A stretch of DNA of 64,000 bases from JAVJRN01 sp040218415. Lineage in GTDB: Bacteria > Bacteroidota > Bacteroidia > Cytophagales > Cyclobacteriaceae. Made by a program: the position numbers and the translations under genes. The notes beneath the pieces were generated by a model. That model was not told the origin of the DNA. It did no database searches and saw nothing but the letters and a program-made list of their open reading frames with translations. Within the stretch, counting starts at the first letter, position 1; each line of letters begins with the position of its first letter. The stretch is taken from positions 209,673 to 273,672 of the forward strand of contig JAVJRN010000066.1 of assembly GCA_040218415.1 (NCBI GenBank), in the 5' to 3' direction. Below, one piece after another: positions 54,984 through 63,031 of this stretch.

Positions 54984-56462
54984 ATGAATTCTTTTGAAGA
55001 AGATGTCAAAAAACATCCGTACAAATGTCTTGAACCTTCGTTTAAATGTATTGACGATCTTACTAAAACCAGCACCTTTAAGATTCAGACCCAGAACGAT
55101 TCTCTAGCAGATGATTGTGAAATAACTCTATCCAAAGAAGGCACCAAACACAAATTCCAGTTTGAAATTAAACTAAAGCGGATTGTACCATGGAATAAAT
55201 TTAGTTTCGAGCATTTTGGACTGAATCAAGAACTAACACTTGTAGGGAGTGAAAAATCCATTTATGCATCAGCAAAATCCGTAACAAGGATTTCTCTAAG
55301 TCTAGGAACTAAAGAAAAAGACTATGAAAGCCTCTTGGGTGACTTCTCAGAATTGGATTCAACTCAAGCAAAAGAAGATTCTTGTTACCATAGAATATTA
55401 GTCCCAACAGAAAAAGAGGCAGAAACTACATTAATATCTGGCGAATCGTATACTGATAAAAAGACAATCTACTATTATGGCTTGGTAAGAGTGGTCATTG
55501 ACGGTAATAATTACCATATGTACCGCTTTAGTAATAGAGCCGATAAAAAATATTATCTAATTCTAGAATCTCTCCAAAAAGTCTCATTTGACACCTTCTC
55601 GATTGACACTGATTGCGCTATTAAAGCACTAAGTCTACTAACTGGGGATTGGCATGGTGACGAAAGGTATATTGTTCGCTCTGTTGACTCTACTTTCAAC
55701 TCTATTGAATCTACCCACTTTAGAACAGCCAGTTACTCAATTATTACATCACACAAAATTATTGATCCCCATGGCTTTGTAGAATACATGAAAGCCATGG
55801 GAAAGGATAATTTTAAAAAATCTACATCCGTTTTTCCAGATTTTGCATTCTCAAGAATATCATCCATGATTAAACATGTTGACGAACTTGAAAGGAGTCT
55901 TTTTTTGATTCTTGAAGCGAACAAGTCCAAGTCTCCGATTACAAGAATTACTTCATATTTGGTGGCCATCGAAACGTTAGCCTCGTCCATTTCATCTAGG
56001 TATAGAGATCACTTCAAGACTATACGAAACTCAAAAGTTTCTGGAAAGGTAAAAAAAGCTTTGATTGAAAAGCTCTCTGATTTTGAAAAGGAATTACCTA
56101 AATACGAATATGACATGATGCTCAAGAAATTAGAGAATGTCAATTCACCTTCCAACATGGATAAAATGTTGAAAAGCTTCGAGCTTTTTGGCATAAAGCT
56201 TTCACCGAAAATGAAGAAAATAATAAAGACTCGCAATGTGTTTCTTCATGGGAAAACACCTTTTGAAGAAAAGGAAGTAAAAGAAAAGCAAAAGGAACTG
56301 GCTATAGACTCACTTAGAATGCACATGCTTGTCTCTATCCTTTTCCTCAAGTACTGTGGATATTCAGGTCATATAAAAAATTTGGCAGGTTGGAGAATAT
56401 ATGATGACAATAGAACTAATCCTGATTTTGAGATAACTGAAGCAGTCTATTATACGATATGA
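54984..56462 (+). CDS. Protein with an Apea-like HEPN domain (predicted defence RNase)
   Basis: 492 aa, cytosolic. The N-terminal ~270 residues are strand-rich, with no family recognised; they could play the sensing part, as in ApeA proteins. Residues about 300-460 match the Apea-like HEPN pattern: ITSYLVAIETLASS, a charged loop, then KIIKTRNVFLHGKTPF with the RX4H motif (Arg417, His422) that forms the RNase active site of HEPN proteins, and the closing KYCGYSGHIKNLAGW. So the active site is intact. ApeA-type HEPN proteins cleave tRNA and stop growth when phage infects. It stands beside a truncated AbiH, which supports a defence role. Confidence 0.72.
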   Translation: MNSFEEDVKKHPYKCLEPSFKCIDDLTKTSTFKIQTQNDSLADDCEITLSKEGTKHKFQFEIKLKRIVPWNKFSFEHFGLNQELTLVGSEKSIYASAKSVTRISLSLGTKEKDYESLLGDFSELDSTQAKEDSCYHRILVPTEKEAETTLISGESYTDKKTIYYYGLVRVVIDGNNYHMYRFSNRADKKYYLILESLQKVSFDTFSIDTDCAIKALSLLTGDWHGDERYIVRSVDSTFNSIESTHFRTASYSIITSHKIIDPHGFVEYMKAMGKDNFKKSTSVFPDFAFSRISSMIKHVDELERSLFLILEANKSKSPITRITSYLVAIETLASSISSRYRDHFKTIRNSKVSGKVKKALIEKLSDFEKELPKYEYDMMLKKLENVNSPSNMDKMLKSFELFGIKLSPKMKKIIKTRNVFLHGKTPFEEKEVKEKQKELAIDSLRMHMLVSILFLKYCGYSGHIKNLAGWRIYDDNRTNPDFEITEAVYYTI

Positions 56463-56484
56463 ATAAAGTCGCACTATCCACCAA

Positions 56485-56568
56485 ATGAGAAATTTGTACA
56501 TCATAGGAAATGGATTTGATCTATATCATCGCCTCGATACGAGATATCAATCCCCCCACTGTTCTTAG
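56485..56568 (+). pseudogene. N-terminal stub of an AbiH-family abortive-infection protein
   Basis: ATG at 56485 reads MRNLYIIGNGFDLYHRLDTR then YQS, followed by unrelated residues and a stop at 56566. IIGNGFDLxHxLxTxY is the N-terminal signature of AbiH-family proteins. The match stops at about 56553, next to the direct repeat GTTCTTAGCG (56561-56570), so the gene was cut by insertion or deletion there. Confidence 0.7.
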
Positions 56569-56580
56569 CGTCCGCTAAGA
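56561..56580 (+). repeat. 10-base direct repeat and hairpin at the right edge of the island
   Basis: GTTCTTAGCG as at 53771, here extended into a hairpin CTTAGCG-TC-CGCTAAG. The following bases to 56870 hold no gene, but do have GGTACTTGTTCC twice (about 56677 and 56700) and GGTACAAGTTG near 56732. Confidence 0.4.
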
Positions 56581-56873
56581 CTTATACCTATACCCTAATC
56601 ATAGCTGTGGAGATTTTGAGAGCCTAAACCCAATAAACCGTCCGTTTTCGCCAGACAACTTGTCGTTCCGCTCCGTGGTACTTGTTCCATCGACAAAAAG
56701 GTACTTGTTCCTCGGGACGGTGGTACAAGTTGCTTTGACCGGAGGAACCTTTTGCTGTTGAAACTGGCCAATTTAGCTCTTGTTAGTACTTATAGCTACC
56801 TTGACGATTGCCAGCTTTCAGAGCTGAGCAAAGCCCAGTAATAACCACCTAGCCTTGGTTCCTTTTATCTTAG

Positions 56874-57014
56874 GGATTTCATGTCTATAAAAAGGATAAT
56901 GCATTCGGGGATTTATATGTGACCTATCAAGTCAAAATACCAACTGATCTGACCGAAAAGCAGAAGGAATTATTTCTAACAATTCTCGTCGAGTTAAAAA
57001 AACAGATAACTTAG
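56874..57014 (+). pseudogene. C-terminal remnant of a DnaJ/CbpA-type chaperone
   Basis: In frame: GFHVYKKDNAFGDLYVTYQV, then KIPTDLTEKQKELF and a TAG at 57012. This matches the last ~45 residues of DnaJ/CbpA proteins (GDLYVxYxVxxPxxLTxxQKELF). There is no start and no J domain, so it is a leftover of a deletion. Confidence 0.7.
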
Positions 57015-57075
57015 AAACTAAATTCTTTTTTGATAATTACTTGACCCTTTTTGTAATCACTACATCTTTTTGTCC

Positions 57076-60036
57076 ATGTTCACCTCATTCAAGCTCAAGC
57101 TAATCGTAATTATACTGCTAAGCGCTAGCACTACCATCGCTCAAGACTGGAGTGACCTTTATCAATTGACACGGCTTGATCCAGGACTTCCCGAAAGCGG
57201 AAGAAACGGTAGCTACTTGGGAAAAGTGGTGGGTAATATAGGAGATGTCAATGGTGATGGGTTTGAAGACTTTGCTATTGGCCTACCAGATTGCTTGGAC
57301 TATGAAAGCTTGAATCGATATGGAAAGGTCTACATCTATTTTGGTGGAAGTGCACTACAAAGTGAAAAGGATCCCGATCTTATTTTAGAGGGTGAAGAGG
57401 TTTATGGTGCCTTTGGAGCAAGTATATCTACTGCAGGGGATGTGAATGGCGATGGATATCAAGACTTCTTGATAGGAGATCCCAATGGAGCGGAGCGATA
57501 TGGAAAGGTATATCTTTATTTCGGGGGTGAAACATTAGATGCTGATGCTGATTTGGTGTTTATAGGATTGGATCAATTTGCAGCGTTTGGAGTGGCGCTT
57601 ACAGGAGGATTTGATATGAATAATGATGGGTTCGATGATATAATCATAGGAGCGAATTACCCTAGGATAAATTCCGATGACGCACCTTCGTTTGGTGCTG
57701 GTAGCGCATACATTATATATGGAGGAACCAGCATGGACTCAATGCCAGATTTGGTGCTAAGTGCAGGCAATATTGATGATAATTTCGGTGCAGCCTTATC
57801 AAGCGGAGATTTCAACGGCGATGGTTATGATGATGTGGTTATTGGTTCAGATCCCTTGGATTATTTTTTCATATCAAATGGTCGTGGTGCAGCTTATGTT
57901 TACTATGGTGGTAATGTTCCAGATGAAGATGCAGATATCATATTTTACGAGGAGCTAACCTATAACCAGTCAGATAATGGACTGAGAAATTCGTTTGCCA
58001 GTACGCTAGCCTTCGCGGGAGACATAAATAATGATGGTTATGATGATATAATCATAGGAGCAAGTGGCTATGACTTTCCTCAAAGTGATAGTATCAAGTT
58101 TGGTGTACCTAGTGTTGGACGAGCATTCATCTTCTTAGGCGGTCTATCACCAGATACTATACCGGACATTACTTTGAAAGGAGAATCCTATCGTTTGGAA
58201 TATGGTTTCCGATATGGGTCGCTAGTGTCAGGTATCGGGGATATGAATAATGATGGTTATGATGATTTTCTAGTTGCTGCTGCTTCTATCAGTGCTGCTT
58301 CTTCTTTAAATCATATCTATTTAGGATCAGCATCGCTGGATGAGGAACCAGATTTAACGATAAGTTCAGCTTATGCTTATAGCTCTGGGGACATTAATAA
58401 TGATGGATATGATGATGTTCTTGTTGGTGATGTCCAAAGCATAGATGGTGGCAACAACTCCGGACAAGTCAGGATTTATAATGGTGGTGATATACCGGAT
58501 GATAAAGTGGATTTTATAGTGAACGGGGAAAAAGGTGGGGATGCTTTTGGACATAAAGTATCTGATGCGGGTGATTTTAATGGTGATGGGTACGCTGATA
58601 TCATTATGATAAAAAATCTGACTCGTTTCAAATTCAGTTATAAGGCTGAGCTTGCTATTTTCTTAGGAAGCTCCGATCCAGATAATGCGCCCGATCTTGT
58701 TCAAGAGTTTTATTTTGATACTTTCAATAGTTCAATTTCATATGCGGGAGATATAAATAGCGATGGATTCGATGATATTATCATTGGTACTGGGGTTTGC
58801 AATTTTTGCCCTGGGCGTTCTTACATTTATTATGGAAGTAGTTCTCCTGACCTAATGCCTGATCTTGTGTTACCAGGGTCAAAATATGGTGATGACAATT
58901 TCGGGTTCAGTGTGTCTGATGCGGGGGATGTCAATAATGACGGGTATGATGATGTCATAGTAGGTGCTCCCTATGCCGTGGGAAGAAACAGAGGAGGATT
59001 AGCGTACATCTACTTCGGAGGAGCCACACCCGATAGCTTGGTTGACCTATCCTTTTCCGCTGAAGGATGGTTGGATAATTTTGGTGGTAGTGTGAGTGGT
59101 GCTGGGGATATAAATGGTGATGGAATAGCTGATGTAATCGTTGGAGCTTCAGGAAATGATGCTGGTGGAAATTCGTCTGGTCGTGCGTATGTCTATTTTG
59201 GAGGGGTGACGTTAGATACTTTGGCAGACTTAATAATCACAGGAAGTAAGGCAGAGGATCGTTTAGGACTTGCTGTTTCTGGTGCTGGAGATGTCAATAA
59301 TGATGGTTATGATGATCTACTCATCGCATCGGATCCCTCAGGATCGGGTTTAAGTAATCATCAGGGTCATGTAAGCATTTATCTAGGGGGCAGTTTGCCA
59401 GATACCATATCAGACATTACGTTAAAGGGAAATAGGGGAGGTTTTTTGGGTGAAGAAATGGAGGAGTTAGGGGATATTAACGATGATGGATTTGACGATT
59501 TTATTTTAGGATATAGATATGGAGCTTTCATTTATTTGGGAGGATCACCTCTTGATACGCTCGTAGAAGGAGTACCAAATATGGAATTCTCTAGTGCTGG
59601 CTATAGTGTATCAGGTGGTGGAGATGTAAATGGAGACGGTCAGCCAGATTTCCTTTTGGGAAACCCAAATAGCAGGGCGGTAGGAAGTAATATGGGGATG
59701 GTTTACTGGTACGTAAGTAATAGCGGAAAAAATGAACTGCTCTCAATTGGAGATCAATTAAAAGACGATGAATTGCTTATTTCAGCCTGGCCTAACCCAT
59801 TTAAGGAAAACCTCAAAATCAATTTTCATAAGCCTATAAAAGAACTCGGAAGTGAAATCAACCTAAGTGTCGTCACTCTCAGCGGTCAATTGGTATATAA
59901 AAATACGCTGAGCACTGACAGGCACGAAGAAGATGGATTATCTCTCGATTTGCATTTCCTATCTAGGGGTATTTATCTGCTTAATATTGAGACTTCAACA
60001 ATGAAAAATCAAGCCATCAGAATAATAAAAAGATAG
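57076..60036 (+). CDS. Secreted FG-GAP repeat protein with T9SS sorting domain
   Basis: 986 aa from the ATG at 57076 (a TTG lies two codons before). Signal peptide (about 1-23, ending TIAQ). About fourteen FG-GAP repeats follow, each with a Ca-binding loop of the type GDVNGDGFEDFAIG, GDINNDGYDDIIIG, GDINDDGFDDFILG. They would build one or two seven-bladed integrin-alpha-like propellers. A C-terminal sorting domain (about 905-986; SAWPNPFKENLKINFH, RGIYLLNIETS) directs it to type IX secretion. Likely role: adhesion or binding at the cell surface. No enzymatic domain is seen. Confidence 0.92.
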   Translation: MFTSFKLKLIVIILLSASTTIAQDWSDLYQLTRLDPGLPESGRNGSYLGKVVGNIGDVNGDGFEDFAIGLPDCLDYESLNRYGKVYIYFGGSALQSEKDPDLILEGEEVYGAFGASISTAGDVNGDGYQDFLIGDPNGAERYGKVYLYFGGETLDADADLVFIGLDQFAAFGVALTGGFDMNNDGFDDIIIGANYPRINSDDAPSFGAGSAYIIYGGTSMDSMPDLVLSAGNIDDNFGAALSSGDFNGDGYDDVVIGSDPLDYFFISNGRGAAYVYYGGNVPDEDADIIFYEELTYNQSDNGLRNSFASTLAFAGDINNDGYDDIIIGASGYDFPQSDSIKFGVPSVGRAFIFLGGLSPDTIPDITLKGESYRLEYGFRYGSLVSGIGDMNNDGYDDFLVAAASISAASSLNHIYLGSASLDEEPDLTISSAYAYSSGDINNDGYDDVLVGDVQSIDGGNNSGQVRIYNGGDIPDDKVDFIVNGEKGGDAFGHKVSDAGDFNGDGYADIIMIKNLTRFKFSYKAELAIFLGSSDPDNAPDLVQEFYFDTFNSSISYAGDINSDGFDDIIIGTGVCNFCPGRSYIYYGSSSPDLMPDLVLPGSKYGDDNFGFSVSDAGDVNNDGYDDVIVGAPYAVGRNRGGLAYIYFGGATPDSLVDLSFSAEGWLDNFGGSVSGAGDINGDGIADVIVGASGNDAGGNSSGRAYVYFGGVTLDTLADLIITGSKAEDRLGLAVSGAGDVNNDGYDDLLIASDPSGSGLSNHQGHVSIYLGGSLPDTISDITLKGNRGGFLGEEMEELGDINDDGFDDFILGYRYGAFIYLGGSPLDTLVEGVPNMEFSSAGYSVSGGGDVNGDGQPDFLLGNPNSRAVGSNMGMVYWYVSNSGKNELLSIGDQLKDDELLISAWPNPFKENLKINFHKPIKELGSEINLSVVTLSGQLVYKNTLSTDRHEEDGLSLDLHFLSRGIYLLNIETSTMKNQAIRIIKR

Positions 60037-60086
60037 CTTTCTGAGGAATAGTTATAACTTTTTAATTGAAGGCTTTTACCTATTAA

Positions 60087-60124
60087 CCCCCTCTGGTATT
60101 AACGTACGTTACGTTCAGGGGGGG
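60087..60124. terminator. GC-rich hairpin between convergent genes
   Basis: CCCCCTCTG at the left and CAGGGGGG at the right can pair with a bulge; the loop has the palindrome AACGTACGTT. It lies between the FG-GAP gene and the convergent mlaD gene. No T-tract is seen, so termination is only a guess. Confidence 0.35.
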
Positions 60125-60171
60125 ATCAGATCTGGACACCCAAAGCCAAGAGATTACTTAAAGCTTCACTC

Positions 60172-61137
60172 CTATTTGTTCTTTTCGGCTTTCTCTTTCT
60201 TTCTGAAATACCTTCTAAAAAGAAAGTTGTGCTGGAGAGCTTCTAAGTCCTCGTCTAGTTTAAATGTGCTACTCTCCAAGTTTTCAATAGACTGCTTGAT
60301 ATCCGCACCTGCTTGCTCGTCATGTAAGAAAACTCCCACTGGAGTATTGGTGTTTCCACTGATTTCGCTCAAGTTGTTGATGAAAATGCTCGCAGTATCT
60401 AAAACCTTTCCTAGCCGAATAATGGAGGCCGCCACGGCCGGAAAAATCAGGGTGTCGGTAACGAGTTCGTGGGCAAAATTTCCGGGTTTGTTCAGGTCGT
60501 TAGTGAAAGTATTTAAGGAATTAACTACCCGAACCATGCCTGCCGATGCTTGATCCAATGAACCAGTGGTTCTCAGTACATGGTTATAAACCGTTTCATC
60601 CGTCAGCAGCTTTCCAATAGTTCCATTGCCCGCAGCGATGGAAGCACTAAGGGTTTTAAAATCAGAAGTGATGGCCAAAAGGTTCTTATTATTCTCCTGT
60701 ACCATATTGATCATGTCTTCCGACGAAAAGGTCTTTTCCACTGCCAACGTATCTCCAACATTAACCTCTCCAGCCATTGAGGTCCCACCATAGATTACCA
60801 AGATCTTATTTCCAATGAGTCCATCGGTACTGATCTTTATTTTGGCATCTTTTCGGATATATTCCTGGGATTTTAATTCTAAGTTGACCATCACGACCAC
60901 CAGCGATTCTTGGTAAAAATTAATTTCATCCACCGCACCAATCTTCACTCCTGAAAACCAAACATTATTGCCTTTCTGAAGTCCATTGACATCATCAAAA
61001 ACAGCAACAACTTGCATTTTCCTTGTAAATGTGCCACGTATGTTTCCTACCATGAGCACTCCTACTATTAACAAGGTCAGTCCTAAAAATATAAAAAGAC
61101 CTACCCATACTCCGCGCTTAGTTGTTGACTCACTCAT
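60172..61137 (-). CDS. mlaD: MlaD-family (MCE domain) lipid-transport protein
   Basis: 321 aa. One N-terminal membrane anchor (about 11-30, WVGLFIFLGLTLLIVGVLMV) and an MCE domain (about 38-120: VVAVFDDVNGLQKGNNVWFSGVKIGAVDEI, in parts; DAKIKISTDGLIGNKILVIYGG). A long helical tail follows (130-321), longer than in E. coli MlaD. MCE proteins form a hexameric ring with a channel for phospholipids between inner and outer membrane. Last gene of the mlaE-mlaF-mlaD operon; the gap to mlaF is 3 bases. Confidence 0.92.
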   Translation of the reverse strand: MSESTTKRGVWVGLFIFLGLTLLIVGVLMVGNIRGTFTRKMQVVAVFDDVNGLQKGNNVWFSGVKIGAVDEINFYQESLVVVMVNLELKSQEYIRKDAKIKISTDGLIGNKILVIYGGTSMAGEVNVGDTLAVEKTFSSEDMINMVQENNKNLLAITSDFKTLSASIAAGNGTIGKLLTDETVYNHVLRTTGSLDQASAGMVRVVNSLNTFTNDLNKPGNFAHELVTDTLIFPAVAASIIRLGKVLDTASIFINNLSEISGNTNTPVGVFLHDEQAGADIKQSIENLESSTFKLDEDLEALQHNFLFRRYFRKKEKAEKNK

Positions 61138-61140
61138 GGC

Positions 61141-61908
61141 TTATTCAATAAAATTGTAACTGTAAAAATTTTTAATCTGCTGGTCATCGGTATCAAAGAC
61201 TTCTTCGAAAGTTCCGACTTTGGAAAAGGCTCCTTCTAACAGCATACCCACGCGCTGGGCTGTGGACTTAGCACAGGTAAGATCATGGGTGATAATGATA
61301 GAAGTGGTATTGTATTGTTGCTGCACTTCATTGATCAATTCGTTGATCTCCGCACTGGTGACGGGATCTAGCCCAGAAGTAGGCTCGTCATAAAGCATGA
61401 TTTCAGGCTTGAGTATCAATGTCCTTGCTATCCCAATTCTCTTACGCTGACCCCCAGAGAGATCTGCTGGCATTTGATTGCCTTTTGCTTTTAGACCTAC
61501 AGCCTCCAAGGCTTCACTTACCGCATGGCTCACTTCCTTCTTTGTGAGATTTTTGACATTCATCTTAAGCGGAAAGGCCAAATTTTCGAAGACACTCATG
61601 CTATCATATAATGCACTATTTTGAAAGGAAAACCCGATGCGTAAACGCAGTGCGTCCAGTTCCCTACCTCTTAAACTGTCCACTTGCTGTCCCATAATGC
61701 GTATATATCCTCGATCTGGCTTCAGTAGCCCCACCATTAATTTGATCAGAACCGACTTTCCAGAACCTGATTTGCCAAGAACGGCTATATTTTCCCCTTT
61801 CAAGACTTCAAGGTTTACCCCCCTCAATACATGCACATCGTTGAATGACTTGGTGAGGTTTGATATCTCTATGATCGGATCTTGGCTTGCTCTATTTCTA
61901 TGCTCCAT
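61141..61908 (-). CDS. mlaF: MlaF-family ABC transporter ATPase
   Basis: 255 aa. Walker A GKSGSGKSVLIKLM (about 44), Q-loop FSFQNSALYDSMS, signature LSGGQRKRIGIARTL, Walker B ILKPEIMLYDEPTSGLDP and switch His in IIITHD. The SALYDSM Q-loop and the C-terminal extension are typical of MlaF. It drives the lipid-transport complex with MlaE and MlaD. Its start is one base after the mlaE stop. Confidence 0.95.
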   Translation of the reverse strand: MEHRNRASQDPIIEISNLTKSFNDVHVLRGVNLEVLKGENIAVLGKSGSGKSVLIKLMVGLLKPDRGYIRIMGQQVDSLRGRELDALRLRIGFSFQNSALYDSMSVFENLAFPLKMNVKNLTKKEVSHAVSEALEAVGLKAKGNQMPADLSGGQRKRIGIARTLILKPEIMLYDEPTSGLDPVTSAEINELINEVQQQYNTTSIIITHDLTCAKSTAQRVGMLLEGAFSKVGTFEEVFDTDDQQIKNFYSYNFIE

Positions 61909-61909
61909 T

Positions 61910-62737
61910 TCAAAAAAGTCTAATCCAATTGGATACCTGAACCACGACCACTTCCTCCAGAAAAATGAGAAACATGGACAAAACGACTGCTTTATTGGCC
62001 GCTCGGCCTACACCTTGAGTGCCTTGCGTCGCATTGTAGCCTTTATAGCAACCGACCATTCCTATGGTAAACCCATAAAAAACAGACTTGGTGAGCGATG
62101 AAAATAAATCTAAAAATGACACAGAGGAAAAGGCACCATTGACGAAGCTTATAAACCCCGTGGATTCTTCAGCACGAATATTCAGATATGAACCCATGAG
62201 CCCAACGGTGATGCAGAGAATAGATAAAATCGGAATGGTGATAGTGGTTGCCAGTACACGCGTCACTACCAGAAACTTAAAAGGGTTAATGGCAGAAACT
62301 TCCATCGCATCTATTTGCTCGGTCACCCTCATGGAGCCTAGCTCCGCTCCTATATTTGAACCTACTTTACCCGCACAAATCAGCGCGGTAACTAACGGAC
62401 CAAGCGCCCTTACAATTGCTATCCCCATCAAAGAAGGCAACCATGAAGTAGCACCAAAATCCTCCAAAGAAGGACGTGATTGTTTTGTAAAAACAAGACC
62501 AATGATAAAGCCTGTAAGAGCGATAAGTGGTAGAGATTTTAAACCTATATCAAATGCCTGACGGGTAACTTCCCGGAAATGAATAGGAGACTTTATGACC
62601 TCTCTGAAAAAGCGAACTACAAAATAGAAGCCATCAGCAACGCCTTTGAAATAGGCATCAACTCCGCGATTGAAGATGTACTTCTTTGGTGTAACCACCG
62701 GAATATCAGGCTTTTTATCTAGTGGATCACCAATCAT
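61910..62737 (-). CDS. mlaE: MlaE-family ABC transporter permease
   Basis: 275 aa, slightly longer than usual because of an N-terminal ~30-residue extension (PDIPVVTPKKYIFNRG). The family core is clear: SLPLIALTGFIIGLVFTKQS, LVTALICAGKVGSNIGAELGSMRVTEQIDAMEVSAINPFKFLV (in parts), GFTIGMVGCYKGYNATQGTQGVGRAANKAVV (in parts), with five to six membrane segments. First gene of the operon. It maintains outer-membrane lipid asymmetry. Confidence 0.95.
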   Translation of the reverse strand: MIGDPLDKKPDIPVVTPKKYIFNRGVDAYFKGVADGFYFVVRFFREVIKSPIHFREVTRQAFDIGLKSLPLIALTGFIIGLVFTKQSRPSLEDFGATSWLPSLMGIAIVRALGPLVTALICAGKVGSNIGAELGSMRVTEQIDAMEVSAINPFKFLVVTRVLATTITIPILSILCITVGLMGSYLNIRAEESTGFISFVNGAFSSVSFLDLFSSLTKSVFYGFTIGMVGCYKGYNATQGTQGVGRAANKAVVLSMFLIFLEEVVVVQVSNWIRLF

Positions 62738-63009
62738 TTCTCTTCAAAAAAAGTCGATTATTTGACCTTGCAAGAAAGGAAATATCCCTGATCATGATGT
62801 TACATAATTTTATTAGATTATTACATAAATCACACATCTTAAGGTGCTTAAAAAATGATAGCATGAATCAAATTAGCGCGCGATTTTTTAAATAATTCAA
62901 GAAGTGAAGGCTTAGGCACATGGCAATTGGTCAACATGTGATTGATGTCATGTTATATCGAGAATATGTAACATATTAACCTGACGGTAATAAAGCTATA
63001 GAATATAGG
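62738..63009. other. Gap between mlaE and the transposase gene
   Basis: About 270 bases, AT-rich, without a gene. The left end of the insertion sequence must lie here, but without the right end I cannot define the inverted repeats. Confidence 0.4.
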
Positions 63010-63017
63010 TAATTTTG
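63010..63017 (+). promoter_or_regulatory. Candidate -7 box of the transposase gene
   Basis: TAATTTTG, a perfect TAnnTTTG match, 14 bases before the ATG at 63032. The short distance would give a very short leader, as often seen in insertion sequences. Confidence 0.45.
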
Positions 63018-63031
63018 TTTATTTTTGCGTT

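Noticed and set aside
53771..56570. Calling the island an integron cassette array outright
   Set aside because: The boundary motifs are short, do not fit the attC consensus strictly, and no integrase is in the window; kept only as a speculative finding.
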